Assembly (NCBI GenBank): GCA_945280365.1
Contig: CALYQD010000015.1
Location: forward strand, 1-60,195
Length of the DNA stretch: 60,195 nucleotides
Reading direction: 5' to 3'
Origin: an uncultured Apibacter sp.
Lineage (GTDB): Bacteria > Bacteroidota > Bacteroidia > Flavobacteriales > Weeksellaceae
Part shown: piece by piece, positions 37,624 to 46,967 of the stretch
Position numbering within the stretch: position 1 is the first letter of the stretch
How the letters are laid out: each line of letters starts with the position of its first letter
Program-made: the position numbers and the translations under genes
Notes under the pieces: generated by a model
What the model was told of the DNA's origin: nothing
Seen by the model: the letters and a program-made list of their open reading frames with translations, nothing else
Databases searched by the model: none

Positions 37624-39114
37624 TTAAACGGTAAATTTATTTATAGCGTCAATATAGGCTTCCACAGAAGCAGTAACAATATCTGTATTTGCTGCAAAGC
37701 CATAATAGTTTTTGCCATTATATTCTACTTGCATATGTACTTTCCCTAAATCATCGCTTCCTTTATTAATAGCTTGAATTAAAAATTCATGAATAGTCAT
37801 TTGTTTTTTGAGTATTTCTTTAACTGTATTGATAGCTGCGTCGACAGGACCGTTTCCGAAGGAAGTAGAGGTGAATTTTTCTCCGGCAATATCTAAGGTA
37901 ACAATCGCTGCATTTTTAACGCCTTTACCAGATGTAACTTGTAGAAAATCCAATTTAATACGATTGCTTTCATTCGGTTCTTTTCCAACAAGAATTAATA
38001 GGTCATCGTCGTTAATATCTTTCTTTTTGTCAGCTAATTCTAAAAATCGTTCATAGATAGTGGTTAATTCATTTGATTCAACTTTAATTCCCAATAAGTT
38101 TAATCTGTTTTTAAGAGCATGGCGTCCACTACGGGCTGTTAAAACGATTGCGTTGTCATCAATACCTACTTCTTTAGGGTCTATAATTTCATAGGTTGAA
38201 AGGTTTTTCAATACGCCGTCCTGATGTATTCCAGAGGAATGAGCAAATGCATTTCTTCCAACAATTGCCTTATTGGGTTGGATAGGCATATTCATTAAGC
38301 TGGAAACCATTTTACTTACAGGATATAATTTTTTGGTATTAATACTTGTCTCTATAGCTAATTCCTTGTGGCTTTTAATTGCCATAACAACTTCTTCTAG
38401 AGAAGTATTTCCTGCACGTTCACCAATTCCATTCATGGTAACTTCCACTTGTCTAGCCCCATTTATAACTCCCATAAGAGAATTGGCAGTTGCCATTCCT
38501 AAATCTTGATGACAATGTGTAGATAAAATGGCGTTTTTCATATCCACATGTTCCATCAGATATTTTATCTTTTCTCCATATTCCGTAGGAAGGCAATAAC
38601 CGGTAGTATCAGGGATATTTATTACTGTTGCTCCTGCATTTATAACTGCCTGAACCACTTTGGCTAAATATTCATTGTCTGTTCTTCCGGCATCTTCAGC
38701 ATAGAATTCTACGTCTTCAACAAATTTTTTAGCATAGGCGGTTGCTGCAACAGCTCTTTTGATTATTTCCTCTCGAGTAGAATTAAATTTATATTTAATA
38801 TGGTAATCGGAAGTTCCAATTCCTGTATGTATTCTTTTTTTCTTCGCATATTTAAGAGCATCGGCTGCTACTTCTATGTCTTTTTCTACAGCGCGAGTTA
38901 GAGCGCAGATGGTTGGTCTTGTTACTGCTTTGGAAATGGCTTCTACTGAGCTAAAATCTCCAGGACTTGAAATCGGGAAACCGGCTTCAATAACATCTAC
39001 TCCTAATTCTTCTAATGCTTTAGCAACTTCTATTTTTTCAATTGTATTTAACTGACACCCGGGTACCTGTTCTCCATCCCGTAAAGTAGTGTCGAAAATG
39101 AATAATTTATCCAT
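37624..39114 (-). CDS. leuA: 2-isopropylmalate synthase
   Basis: A 496-residue synthase that starts the leucine branch from 2-oxoisovalerate and acetyl-CoA. '[21 protein letters not shown]', '[16 protein letters not shown]' and '[22 protein letters not shown]' are the catalytic signatures; the C-terminal 115 residues form the leucine-binding allosteric domain. First structural gene of the leu operon, preceded by a leader peptide and an attenuator hairpin, so both feedback inhibition and attenuation by leucine are likely. Confidence 0.96.
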   Translation of the reverse strand: MDKLFIFDTTLRDGEQVPGCQLNTIEKIEVAKALEELGVDVIEAGFPISSPGDFSSVEAISKAVTRPTICALTRAVEKDIEVAADALKYAKKKRIHTGIGTSDYHIKYKFNSTREEIIKRAVAATAYAKKFVEDVEFYAEDAGRTDNEYLAKVVQAVINAGATVINIPDTTGYCLPTEYGEKIKYLMEHVDMKNAILSTHCHQDLGMATANSLMGVINGARQVEVTMNGIGERAGNTSLEEVVMAIKSHKELAIETSINTKKLYPVSKMVSSLMNMPIQPNKAIVGRNAFAHSSGIHQDGVLKNLSTYEIIDPKEVGIDDNAIVLTARSGRHALKNRLNLLGIKVESNELTTIYERFLELADKKKDINDDDLLILVGKEPNESNRIKLDFLQVTSGKGVKNAAIVTLDIAGEKFTSTSFGNGPVDAAINTVKEILKKQMTIHEFLIQAINKGSDDLGKVHMQVEYNGKNYYGFAANTDIVTASVEAYIDAINKFTV

Positions 39115-39149
39115 CTTTATATCGTTTTCTTTTGTGATTAATAAACAAT

Positions 39150-39185
39150 AAAAAGCCTTTCCCCTTGGAGTGAGAAAGGCTTTTT
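39150..39185 (-). terminator. Attenuator hairpin of the leuA operon
   Basis: Minus-strand stem of 12 bp, AAAAAGCCTTTC with GAAAGGCTTTTT, between the leader peptide and leuA. Its left side contains CTCACTC (39168-39174), which is fully complementary to GAGTGAG overlapping the last codons of the leader peptide (39217-39223): a 7-bp candidate antiterminator. Confidence 0.82.
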
Positions 39186-39213
39186 ATATTTTGTATAATT
39201 TACAACATAAGCG

Positions 39214-39276
39214 TTACTCACTCTGAGTTTTACCCAGAATCAGAATAATGCTAATTATGTTAGTAAACAATGACAT
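39214..39276 (-). CDS. Leader peptide of the leuA operon
   Basis: A 20-codon frame, MSLFTNIISIILILGKTQSE, starting about 25 bases after the predicted transcription start. Five Ile and three Leu are packed into residues 3-14. The stop lies 28 bases before the terminator hairpin, and the last codons (AGT GAG) belong to the sequence that can pair with the terminator arm. The ilvD leader also begins with MS. This is the expected form of a ribosome-sensing leader for branched-chain amino acids; Ile being more frequent than Leu is slightly odd for a leu operon but fits if the operon also makes isoleucine through citramalate. Confidence 0.82.
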   Translation of the reverse strand: MSLFTNIISIILILGKTQSE

Positions 39277-39584
39277 TCGTTTTATTAATTATAATTGGCC
39301 GCTAAATTATGATAATTTTTCTAATTACCAAAATAAATTTTATAAAAAATATTTTTACTTTATATTGATTTCAATAATTAAAGTACTATTTTTTTTTGAA
39401 ATAAATGAAATATTATGTTCATATATATACTAAAAAAATAGTTTGAATAATCTATTTTTCATCTATTATTCAAAAAAATGAATTAAGAAAAGAGTAAATA
39501 TAAAATATAGTATGAACTTTGATTTTATCAAAAATACACATGTTTGAGATAATTATATCAAAAAAAAATTGTTTTTTAATTTTT
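39277..39584. other. AT-rich spacer with the leuA promoter
   Basis: Contains the leuA promoter at 39302-39331 and otherwise only AT-rich sequence between leuA and the ABC-protein gene. No gene seen. Confidence 0.45.
39302..39331 (-). promoter_or_regulatory. leuA operon promoter
   Basis: TTG (39329-39331), 19-base spacer, TAATTTAG (39302-39309): one mismatch to the Bacteroidota pattern. The start of transcription would fall about 25 bases before the leader peptide. Confidence 0.65.
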
Positions 39585-41027
39585 TTATTGTTTAGTTAAA
39601 ATAAGTTCATGATTTATACTTGTTGGTATTTCGTTTTTCTGATGGGTAACATAAATTAATGATTTATGGAAATCACAAAATTCTTCGATAATTCGTAATA
39701 CGCGAGATTTATTGCCCATGTCTAATCCATGTAAGGGTTCATCGAGAATTACAAGAGATGGATTTTTTACAAAAACGCGTGCTAAGAGTACTAGACGCTG
39801 CTCTCCGGTTGATACAGTAAGAAAAGATACGTTTTTTAACTTTTCTATGTGTAAGGCCTCCATCCATTGTATAGATATTTTTTTTTGCTCGTCGTTACAT
39901 TTTCTATATAGTCCAATGGTATCAAAAAAACCTGAACCAATTACTTCAAGACAGCTTATATTTTTTTGATAATATAGATGCATTTCCGGAGAAACATAGC
40001 CAATATGTTTTTTTATATCCCAAATACTTTCTCCTGTTCCTCGTTTTTTATCGAATAAAATTATATCATTGGCATAAGCTTGAGGATTGTCGGCTGCTAT
40101 TACACTTAATAAAGTGGATTTTCCAGATCCGTTAGGTCCGGATAATAGCCATTTTTCACCTTTTACAACTTTCCAAGATAAATCTTTTAGAATTGTCCTA
40201 TTTCCATAACGGATGTTTATATGGTTTAATAATAGTGCATTTTTGTAATTGTTTTGATTGTTTTGGTTTTCAAAGTTTGGAAGAAACTTTTTATCATTTA
40301 AACTTATAGTGAATAAAGTATTTTGTAATTTTTTGTCGGTTAAAAAATCATTTATACTTAGACTATCTAATATTTCTTTGTTTTTAATAGGTAAGATATG
40401 CGTAATAATAGGGGAGATATCGTAAAGATCCGAAATAAGAAGTACTATTTGTACATTTTTTAGATTTTTTAGATTTTGAAAAACCTCTTCTAAAACTTGT
40501 TTTGCTTGAATATCCAATCCAATAAATGGATTATCCAAAATTAATATTCTGGGTTGGGTAGACAAAGTTTGTATAATTAAAAATTTCCTTAGCTCTCCAC
40601 TGGAAAGAAGATCTATATTCTTTTCAATTAAATCTTCAATTCTGAATGTTTCGATTAAATATTTTATCCATTTTAAGTCAGCATTTTTAAACAAAATATC
40701 TTTTACTTTTGGTGTATCATCATTTAATCCGATATTCCATCTTTGTTGATAATAACTATCTTGGGTTTTGGTAAATGAATAAATATTTCGAAAAGCGACC
40801 ACTTTAATGTAATTACTTAAGCAAGTCTTTTTTTCTTTATAAAGAATCTTTCCTTCTTTTAAAGCATATTTTCCGAATAAAATATCGATAAGTAGGGATT
40901 TGCCTGATCCGTTGGGACCAATAATTGCCCAATGTTGCGAGGAGTTAATTTTCCAGTTGATTGGTTGGGAGAATCTTACAGTTTCATTTTGTGGAATTAT
41001 ATTTTCTAATTTTAGTAATGTATCCAT
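39585..41027 (-). CDS. ModF-like double ABC ATPase
   Basis: A 480-residue protein made of two ABC ATPase domains and no membrane segment. Walker A sites are GPNGSGKS at 37-44 and again near 294-301; ABC signatures are LSSGELRKFLI and VSTGEQRLVLLARVF; Walker B 'LDNPFIGLD' and 'LDEPLHGLD'. The first signature, LSSGE, is close to the consensus. The architecture and length match E. coli ModF (PhrA), an ATPase linked to molybdate transport genes, but no transport gene is adjacent. Could also be a ribosome-associated ABC-F-like protein, though the linker typical of those is absent. Confidence 0.8.
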   Translation of the reverse strand: MDTLLKLENIIPQNETVRFSQPINWKINSSQHWAIIGPNGSGKSLLIDILFGKYALKEGKILYKEKKTCLSNYIKVVAFRNIYSFTKTQDSYYQQRWNIGLNDDTPKVKDILFKNADLKWIKYLIETFRIEDLIEKNIDLLSSGELRKFLIIQTLSTQPRILILDNPFIGLDIQAKQVLEEVFQNLKNLKNVQIVLLISDLYDISPIITHILPIKNKEILDSLSINDFLTDKKLQNTLFTISLNDKKFLPNFENQNNQNNYKNALLLNHINIRYGNRTILKDLSWKVVKGEKWLLSGPNGSGKSTLLSVIAADNPQAYANDIILFDKKRGTGESIWDIKKHIGYVSPEMHLYYQKNISCLEVIGSGFFDTIGLYRKCNDEQKKISIQWMEALHIEKLKNVSFLTVSTGEQRLVLLARVFVKNPSLVILDEPLHGLDMGNKSRVLRIIEEFCDFHKSLIYVTHQKNEIPTSINHELILTKQ

Positions 41028-41200
41028 TTTTATTGTTTAAAAATTTGTAAAAACTAAATGTAATAAAATTTAAACACTTCTTTTTTTCAATACTATTTAT
41101 ATGTAATAACTAGTAACTAAAAAAAATATGATTAGTGTCAAATGTAAAACTTTGATAATAAATTTGTTTACAAGGATAGGAAGAATGTTTTACAAAACCT

Positions 41201-41208
41201 TATCTTTG
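41201..41208 (+). promoter_or_regulatory. -7 box of the polyprenyl synthase gene
   Basis: TATCTTTG, a full TAnnTTTG match, 27 bases before the start codon; no TTG at a fitting distance. Confidence 0.5.
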
Positions 41209-41234
41209 TATAAAGATATAGAAAATATGAAATA

Positions 41235-42206
41235 ATGCCTTTTTTAGATAAATATAAATTAATTGTTACAGATGCCATTGAGAACTATAAGCTAACTAAT
41301 TCTCCTCACCAATTATACGATCCTATCAATTATATTTTAGCATTGGGAGGGAAGCATCTACGCCCTATCATATTATTAATGTCTTGTGATCTATTTGATG
41401 GAGATATTGAAAGAGCGGTAAAGCCTGCCTTAGGAATAGAATATTTTCACAATTTTTCCTTAATGCATGACGATATTATGGATAAAGCCTCTTTACGTAG
41501 AGGTAAAAAAACAGTTCACGTAAAGTATGATGAGAATACCGCTATACTGTCAGGTGACGCTTTATTGGTAAAATCATTTCAGATGTATGAAGATCTTGAT
41601 TCTCACTTGTTTAAAAAATGTTTTGCCCTATTTTCTCAAACGGCACTAGAAGTTTGTGAAGGACAGCAATATGATATGAATTTTGAAAAACAGCAAGAGG
41701 TATCTTATGATGAGTATATCGATATGATAACTAAAAAGACCGCTGTTCTGTGTGCTTGCGCATTGGAGATGGGAGCTTTATTGGCTGAAGCTGGGGTTGA
41801 AGATTCGAAAAATATGTATGAATTTGGTCGTCATTTAGGAATTGCATTTCAGTTAATGGATGATTATTTAGATGTATTTGGAAAACAAGAAACTATAGGT
41901 AAAAAACATGCCGGCGATATTGATGAAAATAAAAAAACTATTTTATACATATTAGCCAAACAAAAGGCTAATGAAAATCAACAAAGAAAATTAAATCATT
42001 GGTATTCTGTTATAGAAGCAAGTCAGGATAAGATCAACGAAGTTTTGACTATTTTTAAAGAATTGGATGTTGCTACCTCTTGTATGGAATTAATAAAACA
42101 CTATTCTGATCAGGCAAAAAAATATTTAGAAATGGTTAAGGCAGATACAAATAAGAAAAAGATGTTTTATGAATTAATAGATTATTTATTAATGAGGGAT
42201 AATTAG
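41235..42206 (+). CDS. Polyprenyl diphosphate synthase
   Basis: A 323-residue trans-prenyltransferase that lengthens isoprenoid chains from isopentenyl diphosphate. First Asp-rich motif DDIMD near residue 80 (LMHDDIMDKASLRRG), second 'QLMDDYLDVFG' near residue 209, and 'GKKHAGDIDENKKT'. Could supply the menaquinone side chain or shorter farnesyl/geranylgeranyl products; chain length cannot be read with confidence. It begins a plus-strand run with the GSCFA gene, 5 bases away. Confidence 0.92.
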   Translation: MPFLDKYKLIVTDAIENYKLTNSPHQLYDPINYILALGGKHLRPIILLMSCDLFDGDIERAVKPALGIEYFHNFSLMHDDIMDKASLRRGKKTVHVKYDENTAILSGDALLVKSFQMYEDLDSHLFKKCFALFSQTALEVCEGQQYDMNFEKQQEVSYDEYIDMITKKTAVLCACALEMGALLAEAGVEDSKNMYEFGRHLGIAFQLMDDYLDVFGKQETIGKKHAGDIDENKKTILYILAKQKANENQQRKLNHWYSVIEASQDKINEVLTIFKELDVATSCMELIKHYSDQAKKYLEMVKADTNKKKMFYELIDYLLMRDN

Positions 42207-42211
42207 TACGT

Positions 42212-43210
42212 ATGATATTTAGAACAGAATTGCCATATAATCCTAATAATTCGATTAAGATTGATTACAAAAGTAAAATATTTACTATAGGTTCTTGTTT
42301 TGCTACTGAAATTTCCAATAAGCTTTCAGAATATAAGTTTTCGGTGATGCATAACCCTTTTGGAGTTATATTTCATCCCTTAGCCATAGAAAACGCAATC
42401 ATGAGGATTTTTTCTCAAGAAGAATATCAGGCTTCAGAGCTGTTTAAATACGAAGAATTATATTTAAGTTGGGATCATCATTCCTCTTTTAGTGATATAT
42501 CTAAAGAGAAGGTTCTAAATACTATTAATCAAAATATACATCAAGCCAACAGTTTTCTACAAGAAACAGACATGGTTATAATTACTCTTGGAACCTCATT
42601 TGTATATAAATTAACTCAATTTGATATAATAGTTGCCAATTGTCATAAAATACCAAATTCAAATTTTTCTAAAATATTATTATCAGAGCATCAAATAAAA
42701 ACTTCTCTTAAAAATATTATAGAAATGTTGACAGAAATGGGTAAAAAAGAAATGAAAATTTTTTTTACCTTAAGTCCTGTAAGACATATAAAAGATGGAA
42801 TTATTGAAAATAATAAGAGTAAGTCAAAATTATTATGTGCTATTCATTCAGTAGTTGAATCGTACGATAATTGTGAATATTTTCCTTCCTATGAATTTAT
42901 GATGGACGACTTAAGAGATTATCGCTTTTATAAGGAAGATATGATTCATCCGAACGACCTAGCTATTAAATATATTTGGGAAAAATTTAAGACAGCTCAT
43001 ATATCATCTAAAGATTACACTACTATGCAAATGGTAAAAAAAGTAAATACTTCTTTACAACATAAAATTCAAAATAAACATACGATAGCATATAAGAAGT
43101 TTTTGTATAGTATTTTAAAACATATTAAAGATTTGGAGCCGTTTCTGCCCCCTATGGCTTTTAAAGAAGAATTTCAGGAATTAAGAAATAGAATGAATGA
43201 ATCTTATTAA
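42212..43210 (+). CDS. GSCFA-domain protein
   Basis: A 332-residue protein with the family-naming motif GSCFA at residues 27-31 (FTIGSCFATEISNKL) and a later 'FSPVRHIKDG' and 'MIHPNDLAIKYIWE'. The fold is related to SGNH hydrolases, where the Ser and the late His would be catalytic: the Ser in GSC and the H in 'HPND' fit. The substrate is not known. It lies 5 bases after the polyprenyl synthase gene and 40 before tatD. Confidence 0.88.
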   Translation: MIFRTELPYNPNNSIKIDYKSKIFTIGSCFATEISNKLSEYKFSVMHNPFGVIFHPLAIENAIMRIFSQEEYQASELFKYEELYLSWDHHSSFSDISKEKVLNTINQNIHQANSFLQETDMVIITLGTSFVYKLTQFDIIVANCHKIPNSNFSKILLSEHQIKTSLKNIIEMLTEMGKKEMKIFFTLSPVRHIKDGIIENNKSKSKLLCAIHSVVESYDNCEYFPSYEFMMDDLRDYRFYKEDMIHPNDLAIKYIWEKFKTAHISSKDYTTMQMVKKVNTSLQHKIQNKHTIAYKKFLYSILKHIKDLEPFLPPMAFKEEFQELRNRMNESY

Positions 43211-43250
43211 ATCCTAGTAATAATTTTATAACATTAAAAAGATAAAAGGA

Positions 43251-44021
43251 ATGATACTAATAGACACCCATACTCATATATATTCTGAAAAGTTTGATCA
43301 TGACAGGGATAAAGTTATCCAAAGAGCTATGGATATAGGAGTGCAACGTTTTTACCTTCCATCTATAAATTCTTCATATTATAATAAAATGGAAGATCTT
43401 AAAAATAAATATCCTGAAAATATGTTTTTAATGATCGGCCTTCATCCATGCGATGTGAAATCAGAAACATACGAACACGAATTAGCTTTTGTAGAAAATA
43501 AGTTATTGGAAGAAAAATTTGCAGCTGTTGGAGAAATCGGTTTAGATCTATATTGGGATACTACTACATTGGAATTGCAAAAATATGCTTTTATTAAACA
43601 AATAAATTTAGCTAAGAAATTTAAGCTGCCTATAATAATTCATATAAGAGATGCTTTTAAAGAAGCATTGGAAATTCTTGAAAAAGAGAAGGATTCGGAT
43701 TTATATGGGATAGTACATTGTTTTAGTGGAAACTTAGAGCAAGCAAAACAATTTATAGATTTGGGGTTTTATTTAGGTATAGGTGGAGTAGTTACTTTTA
43801 AGAATGGAAAAATTGATAAATTTTTGAAAGAAATTCCTCTAGAAAATATAGTTTTGGAAACTGATTCCCCTTATTTAGCACCTACACCGTTTCGAGGAAA
43901 AAGAAATGAATCATCGTATTTAAAAGTAATTGCAGATAAAATTTCAGATATCTATGAGCTCATGCCTGATGAAGTAGGTAAAATTACTTCAGAAAATGCA
44001 AGAAGAATTTTTAATCTATAA
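43251..44021 (+). CDS. TatD-family metal-dependent deoxyribonuclease
   Basis: A 256-residue amidohydrolase-fold protein. Metal ligands: 'IDTHTHIYSEKF' (H7, H9), 'AVGEIGLDLYW' (Glu), 'IIHIRDA' (His), 'GIVHCFSG' and 'VLETDSPYLAP' (Asp). TatD-family enzymes have DNase activity in DNA repair or turnover. Of normal length. Third in a plus-strand run. Confidence 0.93.
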   Translation: MILIDTHTHIYSEKFDHDRDKVIQRAMDIGVQRFYLPSINSSYYNKMEDLKNKYPENMFLMIGLHPCDVKSETYEHELAFVENKLLEEKFAAVGEIGLDLYWDTTTLELQKYAFIKQINLAKKFKLPIIIHIRDAFKEALEILEKEKDSDLYGIVHCFSGNLEQAKQFIDLGFYLGIGGVVTFKNGKIDKFLKEIPLENIVLETDSPYLAPTPFRGKRNESSYLKVIADKISDIYELMPDEVGKITSENARRIFNL

Positions 44022-44083
44022 AATAAAATTTAAGATGAAATAATATCATATAGTATTATTCATAATATTTAAATATAACGGTT

Positions 44084-45034
44084 ATGCAAAGAAATATGCT
44101 CTTTGATTCTTTGAAATTCGGTTTAATATATTTAATGGTTTTTGGTCATACTTTACAATATAATTCCGGAAGTATTAAAGATGCTATTTATGGGTTTATA
44201 TATTCATTTCATATGCCTTTATTTATATTTGTTTCCGGATATTTTTCAAAAAATATAAATTTGGGAAAATATAAAAAATCATTTATATCACTTATAATTA
44301 CGTTTACAATATTCCAATTTATTTATTCTTTTCCCTTATTGTTTTTAGATTTTAAAGAATGGCTTATCTTTTTCGCTAAACCTAAAGGATGGTATATTAT
44401 CGGATTATTAGTATGGCGTCTTCTATTCCTTTTAGCTAAAGATAAATTTTCTAAATACAGTTTGCTAAGTTTGTCTTTTATTTTTCCTCTTTGTATAGGA
44501 TTCTTCGATTATGAAATACCTTTGTTCAGAATATTTACTTTTTTTCCCTATTTTCTTTTAGGTGCTTATTGTAGAGAATCAACAATTTTTAAAATAAGAG
44601 ATATAAATAAAATTTATACAATAGGTTTCTTAATTATATTCTTTATTTGCATGTATTTCTTTGTTAATAGAGAATTCATAGTCTCTCTTTTTGGAGAAGC
44701 CCCTTATATTGAACAAGATTCTTCCAGGATTACAGGACTCTTATATAGGATTTTAGCGTATTTTTTAGCAATAGTAGTTTCTATTGGAGTTATCAATTTA
44801 GTTCCTGATACCATTGGCAAGTATGGTTCGAAAACGTTAGAAATATATTTGATGCATCACATTTTTTTATATTTATTATATGTGGCATTGTTTCCTTTTT
44901 TACATTTTCATCCCGGCATAGTATCAAATTTTGGTATTTCCGCACTCATTATTATATTGTGTCTATATTTAAGTATGTTTAAAGTTGTTAAAATCATTAT
45001 GGCTCCATTAGACTATTTGAATAAAATAAAATAA
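44084..45034 (+). CDS. Acyltransferase family 3 membrane protein
   Basis: A 316-residue protein with about ten membrane helices. The early 'FDSLKFGLIYLMVFGHTLQYN' and 'SFHMPLFIFVSGYFSK' are the family signatures, with the catalytic His in the FGHT stretch. Such enzymes O-acetylate sugars of cell-surface polysaccharides; the target here is unknown. It starts 62 bases after tatD and is followed by a perfect palindromic terminator. Confidence 0.88.
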   Translation: MQRNMLFDSLKFGLIYLMVFGHTLQYNSGSIKDAIYGFIYSFHMPLFIFVSGYFSKNINLGKYKKSFISLIITFTIFQFIYSFPLLFLDFKEWLIFFAKPKGWYIIGLLVWRLLFLLAKDKFSKYSLLSLSFIFPLCIGFFDYEIPLFRIFTFFPYFLLGAYCRESTIFKIRDINKIYTIGFLIIFFICMYFFVNREFIVSLFGEAPYIEQDSSRITGLLYRILAYFLAIVVSIGVINLVPDTIGKYGSKTLEIYLMHHIFLYLLYVALFPFLHFHPGIVSNFGISALIIILCLYLSMFKVVKIIMAPLDYLNKIK

Positions 45035-45120
45035 CAGTAATAAAAAATTAAAGTAAAAAGCCTGTTTTGAACAAGTTTTTATAGATCAGTATTAAAAGAC
45101 TATTAAAATAGAAATAAAAA

Positions 45121-45142
45121 AAATCCGGTCTAGACCGGATTT
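45121..45142. terminator. Perfect palindromic bidirectional terminator
   Basis: A 22-base perfect palindrome (arms AAATCCGGTCT and AGACCGGATTT) between the convergent acyltransferase and rpmA genes, with A-runs before and T-rich sequence after, so it can stop both transcripts. Confidence 0.88.
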
Positions 45143-45167
45143 CATATTTTTACATAAATCGTTATAT

Positions 45168-45437
45168 TTATGCCTGAGCTTCACTACTAGGTTGTATGGA
45201 AACATAGGAACGATTATTTTGTTTTTTTCTAAAAACTACTATTCCATCTGTTAGAGCAAACAAAGTATGATCTTTACCCATTCCAACATTATCACCTGGG
45301 TGATGAGTTGTTCCTCTTTGTCTAACTAAGATGTTACCTGCTTTGGCGTCTTGACCACCGAAAATCTTTACTCCTAATCTTTTGGAATGTGATTCTCTAC
45401 CGTTTTTGGAGCTACCAACTCCTTTCTTGTGTGCCAT
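45168..45437 (-). CDS. rpmA: 50S ribosomal protein L27
   Basis: An 89-residue ribosomal protein; [20 protein letters not shown] is diagnostic. It has no cleavable N-terminal extension of the Firmicute kind: MAHKKG is the direct start. It lies 20 bases after rplU, the usual pair. Ends before the palindromic terminator. Confidence 0.98.
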   Translation of the reverse strand: MAHKKGVGSSKNGRESHSKRLGVKIFGGQDAKAGNILVRQRGTTHHPGDNVGMGKDHTLFALTDGIVVFRKKQNNRSYVSIQPSSEAQA

Positions 45438-45457
45438 GCTTTAATTTCTTTATTAAA

Positions 45458-45835
45458 TTAATCTTCTGCTTTTGCTTCTGTTTCTTTTTTAGGAGCTGCT
45501 TTTTTTGCCGCTTTTTTAGGTGCTTCCAACCCGCCAATAGATACAATTTGTATTTGAGTAAATTGTTGTCTATGACCGTTTTTCACTTTATATCCTTTTC
45601 TTCTTTTCTTTTTAAAGACAATTACTTTGTCTCCTTTTACTTGATCTAAGACTTTAGCGACTACTGTCACTCCATTAATAACTGGGGCGCCAACTGTTAC
45701 AGAACCGTTATCGGTAAGCAATACTTTGTCGAAAGTTACTTCGTCATCAATATTAGCTTTCAAACGGTTTACGAACAATTTTTGGTCTTGCTCAACTTTG
45801 TATTGAAGCCCTGCTATCTCTACAATTGCGTACAT
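45458..45835 (-). CDS. rplU: 50S ribosomal protein L21
   Basis: A 125-residue ribosomal protein when started at MYAIVEIAGLQYKVEQ. The longer frame up to 45931 adds 32 non-conserved residues and passes over the promoter, so it is rejected. 'KRRKGYKVKNGHRQQFTQIQI' is the RNA-binding signature. A C-terminal Lys/Ala-rich tail of about 20 residues (EAPKKAAKKAAPKK...) extends past the bacterial core and is common in Bacteroidota. Pairs with rpmA. Confidence 0.96.
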   Translation of the reverse strand: MYAIVEIAGLQYKVEQDQKLFVNRLKANIDDEVTFDKVLLTDNGSVTVGAPVINGVTVVAKVLDQVKGDKVIVFKKKRRKGYKVKNGHRQQFTQIQIVSIGGLEAPKKAAKKAAPKKETEAKAED

Positions 45836-45856
45836 AAAATATTCGTTTTTGGTTTG

Positions 45857-45864
45857 CAAATATA
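45857..45864 (-). promoter_or_regulatory. -7 box of the rplU-rpmA operon
   Basis: TATATTTG on the minus strand, 22 bases before the rplU start. The flanking sequence TATATTTGCAAACCAAA is identical to that at the tRNA promoter (54202 on). Confidence 0.7.
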
Positions 45865-45957
45865 GTGAATTTTTTAATATCGAAAATGTATTCTTATTGT
45901 AAAATATAAAAAGATAAAAAATGAGAAACATATTAATAAAAGAAAAATTACAATGTT

Positions 45958-45965
45958 TACCTTTG
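45958..45965 (+). promoter_or_regulatory. -7 box of fmt
   Basis: TACCTTTG, a full TAnnTTTG match, 31 bases before the fmt start. No TTG at the right distance. Confidence 0.5.
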
Positions 45966-45996
45966 TATTATATACAAATTTATACGCATATTTTAC

Positions 45997-46959
45997 ATGA
46001 CAAAAAAAGCATTAAGAATAGTCTATATGGGAACTCCGGAGTTTGCAGTAGCTCCATTAGAAGAAATTATAAAGTCCGGATATGAAGTGGTAGGAGTAGT
46101 AACAACCCCGGATAAGCCAGCTGGAAGAGGACAAAAAATAGCAGAATCCTCTGTTAAAAAATATGCATTGAGTCATGATTTACCTCTATTTCAACCGGTA
46201 AAAATGAAAGATCCTGAATTTGTAAGCCAACTTCAAAAGCTGAATCCCGATGTAATAGTAATTGTTGCTTTTCGTTTGTTACCTAAAGAAGTGTGGTCCC
46301 TACCTAAACTAGGAACTTTTAATTTGCATGCTTCTTTATTGCCTCAGTACAGAGGAGCATCACCTATAAATTTTGCTATAATTAATGGGGATAAAGTGTC
46401 TGGAGTAACAACATTTTTTATAGATGATAAGATTGATACCGGTGAAATTTTATTACAGGCCAAAACTGAAATTAATGATTCTGATGATGCAGGAATTCTA
46501 CATGATAAATTGAAAATACTTGGAAAACACTTAGTAGTAAAAACCTTAGATGGATTAGCAGAAGGGATTTTAAAACCTCAAAAACAAATTCTTAAAGAAG
46601 ATGTAGAATACAAATATGCTCCTAAAATATTTAAAAATGATTGTCAAATACGGTGGGAAGAACCTTTAGAAAAAATACATAATTTAATAAGAGGCTTAAG
46701 TCCTTATCCTACTGCTTTTACTCATTTACTAATTAATGGAGAATCAAAAATTTTAAAAATATATAAAGGACATTATAAAATTGAAAAGCATATCTTAGAA
46801 ATTGGAACTGTAATTATAGAAGGGAAAAAGATACTTAAAATCGCAGCATCTGATGGGTTCTATTTTTTAAATGAAGTGCAGTTAGAAGGAAAGAAAAGAA
46901 TGAGGATTTCAGATTTTATCAATGGACTAACAATAAAACATAATTTAAAAGTTAACTAA
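45997..46959 (+). CDS. fmt: Methionyl-tRNA formyltransferase
   Basis: A 320-residue enzyme that formylates initiator Met-tRNA. The N-terminal 'RIVYMGTPEFAVAPLEEII', 'TPDKPAGRGQK' and the formyl-folate site 'NLHASLLPQYRGASPINFAIINGDKVSGVT' are diagnostic. Complete. Followed 8 bases later by a HAD phosphatase. Confidence 0.97.
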   Translation: MTKKALRIVYMGTPEFAVAPLEEIIKSGYEVVGVVTTPDKPAGRGQKIAESSVKKYALSHDLPLFQPVKMKDPEFVSQLQKLNPDVIVIVAFRLLPKEVWSLPKLGTFNLHASLLPQYRGASPINFAIINGDKVSGVTTFFIDDKIDTGEILLQAKTEINDSDDAGILHDKLKILGKHLVVKTLDGLAEGILKPQKQILKEDVEYKYAPKIFKNDCQIRWEEPLEKIHNLIRGLSPYPTAFTHLLINGESKILKIYKGHYKIEKHILEIGTVIIEGKKILKIAASDGFYFLNEVQLEGKKRMRISDFINGLTIKHNLKVN

Positions 46960-46967
46960 GTTATTAT

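Noticed and set aside
39248-39433. A 61-codon plus-strand frame
   Set aside because: It lies over the leuA leader and promoter on the other strand and has AT-rich composition with no recognisable features.
45836-45931. Longer N-terminus of rplU
   Set aside because: The extra 32 residues are not L21-like and cover the -7 box TATATTTG; MYAIVEIAG is the known start.
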